The notes under the pieces were generated by a model. The model had not been told where the DNA came from and did not search any database. It saw only the letters and a program-made list of their open reading frames with translations. A DNA stretch of 29,270 bases from a virus: IMG/VR virus record IMGVR_UViG_3300043449_002694, positions 1 to 29,270 of that record. One strand, given 5' to 3'. The position numbers were made by a program, and so were the translations under genes. This document shows positions 21,282-29,190 of the stretch, in pieces (the first letter of the stretch is position 1; every line of letters starts with the position of its first letter).

Positions 21282-21508
21282 GAGTCCGTCCGTGTTGCCT
21301 TACCGGCGTTGAGTCGCACGTTGCGACGCTCGCCTGGCATTGCCGTTGCGTCTTCGATGTCAGACTCGAACGCCCATTTGTAAGCCCGCACCAACGGATC
21401 GTTGGCGTCGTAGGCGTCGTTTGCTTTGAGAATGACGTGCGCCCCGAATGCTTCGGGGTGCTGCACCGATACGGCGACGATGTCTGCTTTCACACGAACG
21501 ATTGCCAT
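21278..21508 (-). CDS. small hypothetical protein after the capsid gene (76 aa)
   Basis: The ATG at 21508 has the excellent AAGGAGAAGAA just upstream, so a longer frame to 21562, which crosses the hairpin, is rejected. It begins AIVRVKADIVAVSVQHPEAF, then GAHVILKANDAYDANDPLVR. A helical AYKWAFESDIEDA follows. Small proteins here may be head decoration or completion factors; no family is recognised. It overlaps the glycosyltransferase as GTGA. Confidence 0.68.
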   Translation of the reverse strand: MAIVRVKADIVAVSVQHPEAFGAHVILKANDAYDANDPLVRAYKWAFESDIEDATAMPGERRNVRLNAGKATRTDS

Positions 21509-21529
21509 TTCTTCTCCTTGGTAGAGCGA

Positions 21530-21566
21530 GAGGGTGACGACTGCCAAGGAATCAGCCGTCACCCTC
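21530..21566 (-). terminator. hairpin after the major capsid gene
   Basis: GAGGGTGACG (21530-21539) and CGTCACCCTC (21557-21566) form a perfect 10-bp stem; the 17-base loop can add a CTG/CAG pair. It sits between the double TAG stop of the capsid gene and the Shine-Dalgarno of the next gene. No U-tract follows, so partial termination or protection of the capsid message is more likely than complete termination. Confidence 0.65.
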
Positions 21567-21587
21567 CCGCGATTTCAGACCTCGCTA

Positions 21588-22949
21588 CTAGGCGGAAGTC
21601 TTGTCCACGAGCAGTCGGAAGGCTGCATCAACGAGCGAGTCAGACCCGCCGCGCCAGTGCATCAGCCAGCCCGAACGACCGTCGGGAAGGTTGTTCGCCG
21701 TGTTGAGCAGGAACGGGATCGGCTGAATCACCGTCGAACCCGGCTTGTCAACGATCAGGAAGTTCGAGAAATCACCGAACATGATTTCCGAATCCTTGAC
21801 GGTCGTGGTCTGCGTGGACGGCGCCTCGTCCGACTCGACAACGGGCCGGCCCAGCAGCGTGCCACTGGTGCCCTGCGTCAGGTCGGTAGTGAACGACGCC
21901 GACACGGCCGTGCCCAAGTCCTTGATGGCGAGGGCGTACCGCGGGTGCATGACCCACGTGGCGTTGGTCCGGAACCTGACGGGCAGGTTGTAATAGATCG
22001 TATCCAAGTCAACAAGCCCGATTGCGGCGGCAGTCGTGGAAACAATCTGCTGGGATGCACCGATGGCGGTGAAGATGCCGGTCGGCTGCGACGAACCCGA
22101 ACCGGTGGCGTGCGCCGCCGCCTCGAGCCGGTCACGAGCGTCGGTGAACATGCGCAGCACGTCGCTCTCGAGACCGGCGATGTCCTCGAACGCCTCCGTC
22201 GAAGCCTGCACGAACGCCTGCGCCTTGTACACGGGAACGCTGACCGCCGAGAAGGTCGGGCTGTCGTCCGAAACCTCAGCAAGTTCGGCGTCCCACGATG
22301 CCGTAACGCCGGCCGACGTGACACCGTTCCACACGTTGCCGCTGGTCAGCGTGACAACGCGAGCGATGCGACGCATCACGTTGCTCGAACCGTTGTTGGT
22401 GATGATCACCGTCGGGTCGAGGAAGGTGGGGACGAGCACGCCGCCCTGCGACGCCGTGCCGACTGCAACCGCGGCCCGCTCCTCGTTGTCGAGGTAGGCG
22501 CCAGCGCCCACCATCAACTTCTGGAAGGCAGACCGGTATGCGTCGGATGAACGGACAACGAGTTGCCGAACCCACGCCTGGTCGGACGCGTGGCGCTTGG
22601 CAAGAACGCGAACCTGCTCGATATTGTCTTCGCCAACCTGGGCCTCGACGGCGGCGGTGAGCGCATCGGCAAGTTGCGTGCGGGTGCTGGTGCGGTCCTC
22701 GACCACCTCGAGCGGATCGCTCTTACGGATCACCTGGAGGCTGGGCGCCGGCGTCGTCGCAACCGTCAGGTGCGGGAACTGCGCGTTGCGTTCGATTGCG
22801 GCGTGCCGATCCGCGAGCGCAACGAGGCGCTCACGCTCTGCAATGCCGGCGTCGAACGCGTCCTGCTCCTCAGACTGGCCGCGCTCCGCAATATCGCGAA
22901 GGCACGCATCGAGGTATTCGACCTCGCTGCGCAACTGGTCAAGATTCAT
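21588..22949 (-). CDS. HK97-fold major capsid protein
   Basis: A 453-residue protein. The N-terminal third (to about residue 130) is charged and coiled-coil-like (LDQLRSEVEYLDACLRDIAE and similar), the delta/scaffold part that the protease removes. The mature part begins near the SDAYRSAFQKLMVGAGAYL region, with typical capsid stretches GGVLVPTFLDPTVIITNNGS, GSGSSQPTGIFTAIG and TWVMHPRYALAIKDL. It ends with TAG TAG. The start overlaps the protease gene by 11 bases. Confidence 0.95.
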   Translation of the reverse strand: MNLDQLRSEVEYLDACLRDIAERGQSEEQDAFDAGIAERERLVALADRHAAIERNAQFPHLTVATTPAPSLQVIRKSDPLEVVEDRTSTRTQLADALTAAVEAQVGEDNIEQVRVLAKRHASDQAWVRQLVVRSSDAYRSAFQKLMVGAGAYLDNEERAAVAVGTASQGGVLVPTFLDPTVIITNNGSSNVMRRIARVVTLTSGNVWNGVTSAGVTASWDAELAEVSDDSPTFSAVSVPVYKAQAFVQASTEAFEDIAGLESDVLRMFTDARDRLEAAAHATGSGSSQPTGIFTAIGASQQIVSTTAAAIGLVDLDTIYYNLPVRFRTNATWVMHPRYALAIKDLGTAVSASFTTDLTQGTSGTLLGRPVVESDEAPSTQTTTVKDSEIMFGDFSNFLIVDKPGSTVIQPIPFLLNTANNLPDGRSGWLMHWRGGSDSLVDAAFRLLVDKTSA

Positions 22950-23967
22950 GGCGAATGCCTTTCATGGAAAGAGCCAACCTACGTTGGCGGACAATGATGA
23001 GTTGATTGTCGGAGTGCTCGCGCGGCTCCGCATCGGGGACGGCGTCAATGGTTGCGGCGACCCCATCGGTCGTATCGTCCTCCGCACCCATCGAGGTGTC
23101 ATCATCGGTTGCGTCACGCACACCAACAGTCGTGGCGGCGTACGCCGGGAATACTACGGGCCCCAGTTCGTAAAGTTTGACCTCGTTGATGGTTCGAGTT
23201 GGCATGGTCTTGCCATCGGTCCATTCGTCACGAACGACGGCAAACCTGAAACTCATTCCATCAATTGCACCGCTGGCAATTGCTTCGCGTACCGGCTCAA
23301 ACAACTCCGACGTGTGAAGTCGAGCACGAACATGCAGACCATGCTCATCTTCACGCAGTCGTTCAATCTTTCCGATTGGCAGGCTGCCGATCATCGGGTG
23401 TTTGCCGTGGTCAAACTGCAACACCGGCCGCTGTTCCCGTAGCGTCTTTCTGAAGGCGCCGCGAGTAATCACTTCGCGAAAGTTGCCTTCGTAGTTATTG
23501 ATTTCCGTGGCCTGGTTGAAGACAGCGGCATAACCCTCCAACGTGAGGCCGTCGCCGCCGCCGTCGGCCCTATCGATGAAGTATTCGAACGGTACCGACC
23601 GGGTTAGGCCGTCACGAACAGCGAAGAACCCTTCGTTGTCGTTCTGCTCCATGTCAATCTTCTCCATCATGCGATTTGCCCAACTGCGTCCAGGGTCGCC
23701 TCCCCAAAGCGCCCATGCGATACGACCGGCTGACGGGTACCCGTCTTCGCCTGGCGACCAACCTTGGCCTTGTTTATCGACCTCGTGGCGAGCGAAGTAG
23801 GACACCATCCGCCCGATTGTTTCTCGAGAAATGGCGACGCCATTCTTCAAATCGCGTGCTCTTGCCACGCCGACTGCTGTCCCACCCCGGCCGTATTGTT
23901 CTCGCCAATCAAGACCACGAGCGGCTTCTACACGAACGGCTCGAGGCGGTCGTGTGTCAACTGCCAT
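22939..23967 (-). CDS. HK97 prohead protease (S78) with extra N-terminal domain
   Basis: A 342-residue protein that trims the capsid scaffold. The S78 domain (about residues 115-285) has VLQFDHGKHPMIGSLPIGK with the catalytic His (H187), AIDGMSFRF with the catalytic Ser (S239) and ELGPVVFPAY with E267 as likely third member. Before it is an additional domain (about 10-105): a GLDWREQYGRGGTAVGVARA stretch, then WSPGEDGYPSAGRIAWALW with GGDPGRSW. This block is seen in several phage head proteins and may be a scaffold or portal contact. Overlaps of 11 bases with portal and capsid genes are present on both sides. Confidence 0.92.
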   Translation of the reverse strand: MAVDTRPPRAVRVEAARGLDWREQYGRGGTAVGVARARDLKNGVAISRETIGRMVSYFARHEVDKQGQGWSPGEDGYPSAGRIAWALWGGDPGRSWANRMMEKIDMEQNDNEGFFAVRDGLTRSVPFEYFIDRADGGGDGLTLEGYAAVFNQATEINNYEGNFREVITRGAFRKTLREQRPVLQFDHGKHPMIGSLPIGKIERLREDEHGLHVRARLHTSELFEPVREAIASGAIDGMSFRFAVVRDEWTDGKTMPTRTINEVKLYELGPVVFPAYAATTVGVRDATDDDTSMGAEDDTTDGVAATIDAVPDAEPREHSDNQLIIVRQRRLALSMKGIRHES

Positions 23968-25318
23968 TGCTGTCGCCGTTTGTGTCGTTCATGCCATTGT
24001 GGTCGCTGCCAGCCGGTTGCAATTGCACGGAGAACAAGCCGGTGTGTTGCAGTGCCGCCAGGTCTTCGTTATTGACTGCGTCCTGCACTGTTGCCGGTTC
24101 GTATCCCGCTCTGACCAACGACTCAATTGTCAGCGCTTTCCGATAGAAGATTTCCGCTGAGTCAGAGCGGTCCTCGCGGAAGAATGCAACATCGGAGTCG
24201 TCGTACCACAACACGGAGTTTGGCGACGGCGGCGCAACAATTGTTTGGAGTGCTGCGGCAGCGCTGCGAAACAACGGCCGCATAGTGCCGTCGGCAAAGC
24301 GGCGGCGGGCCTGGCCGTAGTTGCCAGCATTCAGGCTCGAGCCTTGCATTGATTCTTTGAGCCCGACGATTACAGCCGGCACTCCCGCAGCGGCAGCAAT
24401 CCTTGTTTCGTCACGGCCTTGGGTGTTGCTGAAGTCGAGTTGCTGGAAGTCTTTGCCCACAACGGTGACATCGGCACCGGGCGCCAAGTACAGCGTCTTA
24501 TATCGTTTCCCCTTGCCGGTGTGGTCGCGGTCCATCTTTGCTTTGAACTGATCGAATTGATCTTGGGTCATTATTTCGGCGGGTGTCTGCACCACCAATT
24601 GAGGGACCGCTCCGTTATTGAAGAAATCCATCTTGTGATCGGTTGCAGCACCATCAGAAGCGATTTCTCGCAGCACCGGTGTCAGCCAACTCATTCCCTT
24701 GTAATGAGCCGTCGGGTCGGGATAAGGCGACCAATGGCACACCTGGGCTGCTTCGTAAGTGAAGTGCTTTGCACCTGGCAGAAATCCGTCGGGCCAGTAC
24801 GTGTAGCCAAGGATTTCCATATATTCGCCATCGTCGTTCACGTCGTTCAACACGATTTGAACTTTGTCTGGATCGCGGCGGTACAACTGGTTGTTGTTGA
24901 CAACCCAATAGGTGTTGCCGCACAAGTCCACGTCCTGCAACATGCGCGCGGCAAGTTCGCCGGTAGTGCCGTTGGGCCACGGCTTTGCGAGCAGGTCGAG
25001 CGCCGCGGTGCCGTAAAGTCTGCCGATTTGGCCATTGTCGAGGTTGGCGAACCGAAACCGAATTTCTGCAAAGATTGCCTGCCTCACCGCCATGCAGGCA
25101 TACACAATCCCGTTGCGCTTGTAGACCTGACTGGCGTATTCGGCAAGCGAATTGGCGTTGACTTCGATGTTCTTGTTTAGTAGTTGCTGGCCCCATCCGT
25201 AGGGGAACATTCCGCCGCCGTTGGAAATGTTGGCCCATTCGACAACGTCGGTGAGACTGAGTCGTTCCTCGTTAGCGCCATCCGTTGCGGCGCGGCGCAG
25301 CGTTCTTAGTGTCGCCAT
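23957..25318 (-). CDS. portal protein (HK97 type)
   Basis: A 453-residue protein forming the dodecameric DNA gate and packaging-motor dock. The wing begins with EYASQVYKRNGIVYACMAVR, and the crown region has GNTYWVVNNNQLYRRDPDKV. The signature YKGMSWLTPVLREIASD lies near the middle, and MQGSSLNAGNYGQARRRF follows in the stem region. The ATG at 25318 with GGAG upstream is chosen over a frame to 25426 that would cover the small membrane protein. C-terminus is Asn/Asp/Gly-rich. Confidence 0.93.
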   Translation of the reverse strand: MATLRTLRRAATDGANEERLSLTDVVEWANISNGGGMFPYGWGQQLLNKNIEVNANSLAEYASQVYKRNGIVYACMAVRQAIFAEIRFRFANLDNGQIGRLYGTAALDLLAKPWPNGTTGELAARMLQDVDLCGNTYWVVNNNQLYRRDPDKVQIVLNDVNDDGEYMEILGYTYWPDGFLPGAKHFTYEAAQVCHWSPYPDPTAHYKGMSWLTPVLREIASDGAATDHKMDFFNNGAVPQLVVQTPAEIMTQDQFDQFKAKMDRDHTGKGKRYKTLYLAPGADVTVVGKDFQQLDFSNTQGRDETRIAAAAGVPAVIVGLKESMQGSSLNAGNYGQARRRFADGTMRPLFRSAAAALQTIVAPPSPNSVLWYDDSDVAFFREDRSDSAEIFYRKALTIESLVRAGYEPATVQDAVNNEDLAALQHTGLFSVQLQPAGSDHNGMNDTNGDSNGS

Positions 25319-25469
25319 CAGTCTTGATCTCCACAAGGTCGTAAGCGGCCCAAATCGCACCGGCTGCAATGACAAAGAATCCGGTGAACGGCCAAGGTGA
25401 AACGAACCCACCGGTTGCGCCCGCAATAATACCGACGCAATAGCAACTCGCTGCTTTGATCATGCCCAT
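25272..25469 (-). CDS. small membrane protein between TerL and portal (65 aa)
   Basis: Two hydrophobic stretches, SCYCVGIIAGATGGFV and PFTGFFVIAAGAIWAAY (about residues 8-23 and 27-43), separated by SPW, are followed by a charged C-terminus. It overlaps the TerL stop and extends 47 bases into the portal gene. An ATG two codons later (25463) would give the common ATGA overlap with the TerL stop and may be the true start. The role is unknown; small membrane proteins in packaging modules are sometimes lysis or head-maturation helpers. Confidence 0.6.
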   Translation of the reverse strand: MGMIKAASCYCVGIIAGATGGFVSPWPFTGFFVIAAGAIWAAYDLVEIKTDGDTKNAAPRRNGWR

Positions 25470-26962
25470 GCACCGAAGAATTCGCGCGCCGGCACCGGCG
25501 GCTTTGTTAGTTCACTGACGGCGAGCGCCGCTGCAATGCAGGCGTCGATATGCCGACGAGACTTGCCTTTAGACAATGTCCAGCCGCGGTCGCTTTCGCG
25601 GCGCACCGCAGCAAGAACATGATTGGTCAAAGTCGGATCGTCTTCGTGTGCGATTTCGCCGCCAATGATTGCTTCGTAGAAGCGGCCGCAAATCGGGATC
25701 ATTCGTTCGATTGACTGCGGCATTTCCAACATCGGGAATCCTTCGTCGGCAAGCATTTGCGCAGGCACTTCAAAGAATCGTGGGTCGTAACTGATGGTCT
25801 GCACCCGATAGGTATTCGATAATTGTCTGACGTATTGCATCACTTCTAGGTGATCAATTCTTCCGCCGTCCGGTTCCCAAACCCGTGATCGGATCACAAT
25901 GCGGTCATCGACTTTGCCGGCGACGACGACGGCTGTCGCGTCATATTTGAGCGACACGTCGATGCCAATGGTGACGTGTTGGCCGTCTTGCAATTTCAGG
26001 TCCGATTGGCAGCGAGACCACGCACCGGGCCTATCCGACAACCAATTAGATTCGACGGCATCAACCCAAAGATTTGTTCGTTTGGTACGAAACTCATTCT
26101 CAGGAATCTTGGGCGGCAAATTGGCTAGGAAATCATCGCCGGCAACGATGTCGTTGAACCCAGGGTTCGATTCGGCCCATGTTGTTTCTGCGGTCCAATC
26201 CGCTTCGAAACTTGCTGCTGGTTCCCACCATGCAAAGAAGAACCGGTCGTCTTTGATTTCGCCGCGGACAACCTTCTGCCCATATTCGTAGAGGCGATAC
26301 CCCAAGGTTGGTTGGCCGTTACTTCGCACCTTTGCGCCGGCAGTAGTGATCCCAACAACCATTGCTTCACGTCGTGCACCTGATCCCAGGTTCATGACGG
26401 ACCACAAATCGTCGTCGTTCTGTACATGCACCTCGTCAAAGATGACGGTTGTGGGACTCAACCCTTCTTTCAGCGGCGCATCAGAAGAAAGCACCCGATA
26501 CACGGAACCGGTCTCGAGAAACTCGATGGCGTCGCGGTACGTCTTCGTGATTCGTCCCAACTCAGGATCAAGTTCCACCATTCGCCTTGCCATACCAAAG
26601 CAAATGCGGGCTTGTTCACGATCGCCGGCTACGGAGTAAACCTCGCCGCCGGCTGGCCCAAGAAACAGGCCGTGCAATCCGATGCCTGCACCGAGTGCGG
26701 TCTTCCCGTTCTTCCGCGGCATGCCAATCAAACCTTGCCGATACAACAGGGTGCCATCGGCCCGTTCGGTGAACAATGCTTTGATCAACTTGGTTTGCCA
26801 GTCTCGCAACCAAAGCAGTTGGCCGGCTGGTGCAGCAATCGTGTCCTTGGTGGCGCGGCAATAGGTTTCGATGAATTTAATGACTTCGTCGCCGCGTGTC
26901 TTTCTGCGCCTCGTCGTTGTCAACCAACGAGGCGGCCATGAGCCGTTAGAGGTTTCGCTCAC
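25460..26962 (-). CDS. terL: terminase large subunit
   Basis: A 500-residue packaging motor. The ATPase has Walker A GMPRKNGKT (about residues 80-88) and Walker B TTVIFDEVH (about 171-179). The nuclease domain that cuts concatemers has acidic residues in TIGIDVSLKYDATA (D335), SYDPRFF (D393) and RHIDACIAAALA (D473). This is the Terminase_1 design of HK97-like phages. It uses a GTG start that overlaps the TerS gene by 17 bases, so translation is probably coupled. Confidence 0.96.
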   Translation of the reverse strand: MSETSNGSWPPRWLTTTRRRKTRGDEVIKFIETYCRATKDTIAAPAGQLLWLRDWQTKLIKALFTERADGTLLYRQGLIGMPRKNGKTALGAGIGLHGLFLGPAGGEVYSVAGDREQARICFGMARRMVELDPELGRITKTYRDAIEFLETGSVYRVLSSDAPLKEGLSPTTVIFDEVHVQNDDDLWSVMNLGSGARREAMVVGITTAGAKVRSNGQPTLGYRLYEYGQKVVRGEIKDDRFFFAWWEPAASFEADWTAETTWAESNPGFNDIVAGDDFLANLPPKIPENEFRTKRTNLWVDAVESNWLSDRPGAWSRCQSDLKLQDGQHVTIGIDVSLKYDATAVVVAGKVDDRIVIRSRVWEPDGGRIDHLEVMQYVRQLSNTYRVQTISYDPRFFEVPAQMLADEGFPMLEMPQSIERMIPICGRFYEAIIGGEIAHEDDPTLTNHVLAAVRRESDRGWTLSKGKSRRHIDACIAAALAVSELTKPPVPAREFFGAWA

Positions 26963-27377
26963 GGCGCAGGCGTTCTAGTTGTGAGGCTGCGGAGACTTCT
27001 GCAAGGCCCAATCGTGCACGATCGGTTGGTGTCATACCCAACGCCGAAAGATTCTTTGCAATTGAGTCCTCGAGCGCTCTGAGTGCTGACCTGTCTCGCC
27101 AATGGTTCTCCGTGAAGACACGATGGCGCAACACGGATCGCTCATCGACTTGTTCGCAAACAAGCAGTGCCAAATCGATGTCGGTTCGATCCGAAACCCA
27201 GCCGTGCGCGCCAGACCAAATCCGTTCCCACAAATCCCGACCGTGAGTAGACAGCGGACGCGGCGGCGCCGGTACTTGAATGGGTGCCGGCAATAGCGCG
27301 AGAGGCGCCGGCAAAGGCCGTCCGCCGGGGTTACCCGTTGCTCGTTTCCGTTCGGTGGGTTTCGGTGGTCTTCCCAT
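26946..27377 (-). CDS. terS: terminase small subunit (P27 type)
   Basis: The N-terminus MGRPPKPTERKRATGNPGGR is the hallmark of P27-type small terminase subunits. A Pro-rich stretch follows and then helices: GRDLWERIWSGAHGWVSDRT and EDSIAKNLSALGMTPTDRAR near the end. It recognises packaging sites and loads TerL. The length (143 residues) is usual. ATG at 27377 lacks a strong Shine-Dalgarno; it lies three bases after the upstream TAA. Confidence 0.92.
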   Translation of the reverse strand: MGRPPKPTERKRATGNPGGRPLPAPLALLPAPIQVPAPPRPLSTHGRDLWERIWSGAHGWVSDRTDIDLALLVCEQVDERSVLRHRVFTENHWRDRSALRALEDSIAKNLSALGMTPTDRARLGLAEVSAASQLERLRRERNL

Positions 27378-27380
27378 TGT

Positions 27381-28595
27381 TTACGTCGGAATCATTGATC
27401 GTCCATGCGCTTCTGCAAGCAGTTGCAACGCTGCGGTTCGGTCTTCGTATGCGGGCCCGCAGTACTCGAACACGGCGCATGGTCTCGAGCCGTGCCGCCA
27501 GTTATCGACAAGTTGCGCATTGGGCCCGTGGACTATGCCTTTGGCGTTGCCTGCCTTCTGCTGTCGCAACGTGGTGTTCTTGACTGCGCTTGCCGTGTAG
27601 CCGGCACCATAACCGGGTCGTTGTTTCAACGACCAACGCCGTGATCGATCGAACGCATGAATCAAAGGCGGATGGGCGGGGTACGTGCGCAACCGTTTGT
27701 TTGCATGCCGGTATGAAGCACCCAATCCGTCCAACAATACAAATGCCAACCCAAGCCCTTGCCAGTCCGGCAACGTCACCACCCGCGACACACCCATGAT
27801 GTTCTTTGTCTTTGGGTGCGGACGATGCAACAAGCCGGCAAAGGCGACTGGTTGATCATCCACAAACGCCGCATAGCAACGAGCCGCTCGATGAAGGTGA
27901 GCAGTCAAATAGTGAAACGGAGCGAACAACTGCCACGTGGAATACGGGACCGTTCGGATTTCAACGTCGAGCCTGGGGCGGGGTTGAACCGACCTCCAGG
28001 CAAAGGTTCGTTGTGCCACGTCAATCACCCAATCGGGTTGCAACCATTCGAGTACGTCGTAATGGCACGTGACAGCAACAAACTGGCGGTTGTTCTTCCT
28101 GATCCATTTCTGGATTGCATTGGCGCCAATCTTGGCAACCTGTCGATCAACAACACTTGTGAATTCGTCAACAACAATTGGTTTGTCTGCCGGCGTGTCG
28201 AGTAGCAGCCGTGCCAACGTCACCCGAAACTGTTCGCCGGTTGAGAGCACGTGGTACGGCCGCAACCATGCGGGAATCGTGTTGAACCCAACGGCGCTGC
28301 ACGCCTGCGCCACGTCGTTGACCGAATGGGCAGCATCGAAATCATCGATGACGCTGGCGTCAGTCCATTCGCATGTTGCCGGTTCGCCAAAGGCCGCGCG
28401 GGCAATTGTTGATTTGCCTGCACCTGATGGCCCGACGATCAAACCGACATTCCACGGTTTCGTTTCCCACGCGGCGTCGATGCGCCATTCCAACTTGTGG
28501 CGTTCTTCGGGCGGCACGTCAAACATTGACGACAACTGGCGTGCCCTCGCCGTGTTTGATACCGGCGTATCAACGGAAACTTCGATCAACGGCAC
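27381..28595 (-). CDS. ABC-type ATPase fused to a GNAT-like acyltransferase domain
   Basis: A 404-residue fusion. The N-terminal half is a soluble ABC ATPase: Walker A GPSGAGKST (55-63), signature LSTGEQ (117-122), Walker B PIVVDEF (139-145) and H-loop TCHYD (H178). There are no membrane helices. The second half has a GNAT-like acyl-CoA site, VSRVVTLPDWQGLGLAFVLL (269-288), with QGLGLA as the pyrophosphate loop. It continues with YPAHPPLIHAFDRSRRWSLK and a basic C-terminal region. ABC-acetyltransferase fusions are known as a predicted class (COG2401-like). The Mu Mom enzyme, a GNAT-fold DNA modifier, suggests a base-modification role, but this is inferred. It lies seven bases after the ParB-like gene. 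Confidence 0.85.
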   Translation of the reverse strand: MPLIEVSVDTPVSNTARARQLSSMFDVPPEERHKLEWRIDAAWETKPWNVGLIVGPSGAGKSTIARAAFGEPATCEWTDASVIDDFDAAHSVNDVAQACSAVGFNTIPAWLRPYHVLSTGEQFRVTLARLLLDTPADKPIVVDEFTSVVDRQVAKIGANAIQKWIRKNNRQFVAVTCHYDVLEWLQPDWVIDVAQRTFAWRSVQPRPRLDVEIRTVPYSTWQLFAPFHYLTAHLHRAARCYAAFVDDQPVAFAGLLHRPHPKTKNIMGVSRVVTLPDWQGLGLAFVLLDGLGASYRHANKRLRTYPAHPPLIHAFDRSRRWSLKQRPGYGAGYTASAVKNTTLRQQKAGNAKGIVHGPNAQLVDNWRHGSRPCAVFEYCGPAYEDRTAALQLLAEAHGRSMIPT

Positions 28596-28602
28596 GATTG
28601 CC

Positions 28603-29190
28603 TCACATCATCAACGGTCGAACGGCAAAGCCCTCTTCGCCAAAGCGTTCAAGCAATTCCAGTTGTTGGTGTTCATCGACGCAGTCGATGACGATGGCGT
28701 ACGCGGCGCCACCCAGCACTGGGCCTTCTTCGACCGTTTCTGGCGGCTCGAGTTGAGCGATTAGATCATCCAAATCGTCGGCATCGAACCCGGTGCCGAC
28801 AAGGCCGGCTGCACTGATTGCCAATTCGGAGAGCACGCTGACGAGTGCGGAGTCGTCATATGACGCCTGATCGTTCAACCGATTATCGACCAGCAGAATG
28901 CGTAGTGCTTCGTCTTCATCGACTTCCACCAACGTGGCAGCGATGGTCTTCCAGCCGAGTGCCCGTGCTGCCTGCCACGTGTGATTGCCGGCAAGAATTT
29001 CCATCGTGGTCTTATTGACAACGATTGGTCGATACTGGCCGTGGATGCGCAACGACTCGCTGATTTGCCCAACGTCGCCTTGTCGAGCGTTGCGCGGATG
29101 CGGCTTTATTTCGTCAATATCGAGCGGAATTGTCTCCGTGATCGGAGAGTTGGGCGGCGGCGGCGCCTTCGTCTTCCTTGCAGTCGTCAC
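28603..29190 (-). CDS. ParB-like (Srx-fold) domain protein
   Basis: A 195-residue protein at the head of the packaging operon. After a Pro/Lys-rich start, the ParB N-terminal fold (about residues 20-105) is clear: IDEIKPHPRNARQGDVGQIS, then SLRIHGQYRPIVVNK with EILAGNHTWQAARALGWK and LRILLVDNRLND. No HTH DNA-binding domain like that of full ParB follows; the C-terminus is acidic (FDADDLDDLIAQLEPPETV). This single-domain type occurs in phages next to terminases and methyltransferases, and some act as CTP/ATP-dependent or nuclease-like factors. The GTG at 29190 has AAGGAGAGCAC upstream. Confidence 0.9.
   Translation of the reverse strand: MTTARKTKAPPPPNSPITETIPLDIDEIKPHPRNARQGDVGQISESLRIHGQYRPIVVNKTTMEILAGNHTWQAARALGWKTIAATLVEVDEDEALRILLVDNRLNDQASYDDSALVSVLSELAISAAGLVGTGFDADDLDDLIAQLEPPETVEEGPVLGGAAYAIVIDCVDEHQQLELLERFGEEGFAVRPLMM

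Noticed and set aside
21534-22550. 338-codon rightward open frame opposite the capsid gene
   Set aside because: It is antisense to the major capsid gene, Arg-rich and without domain features.
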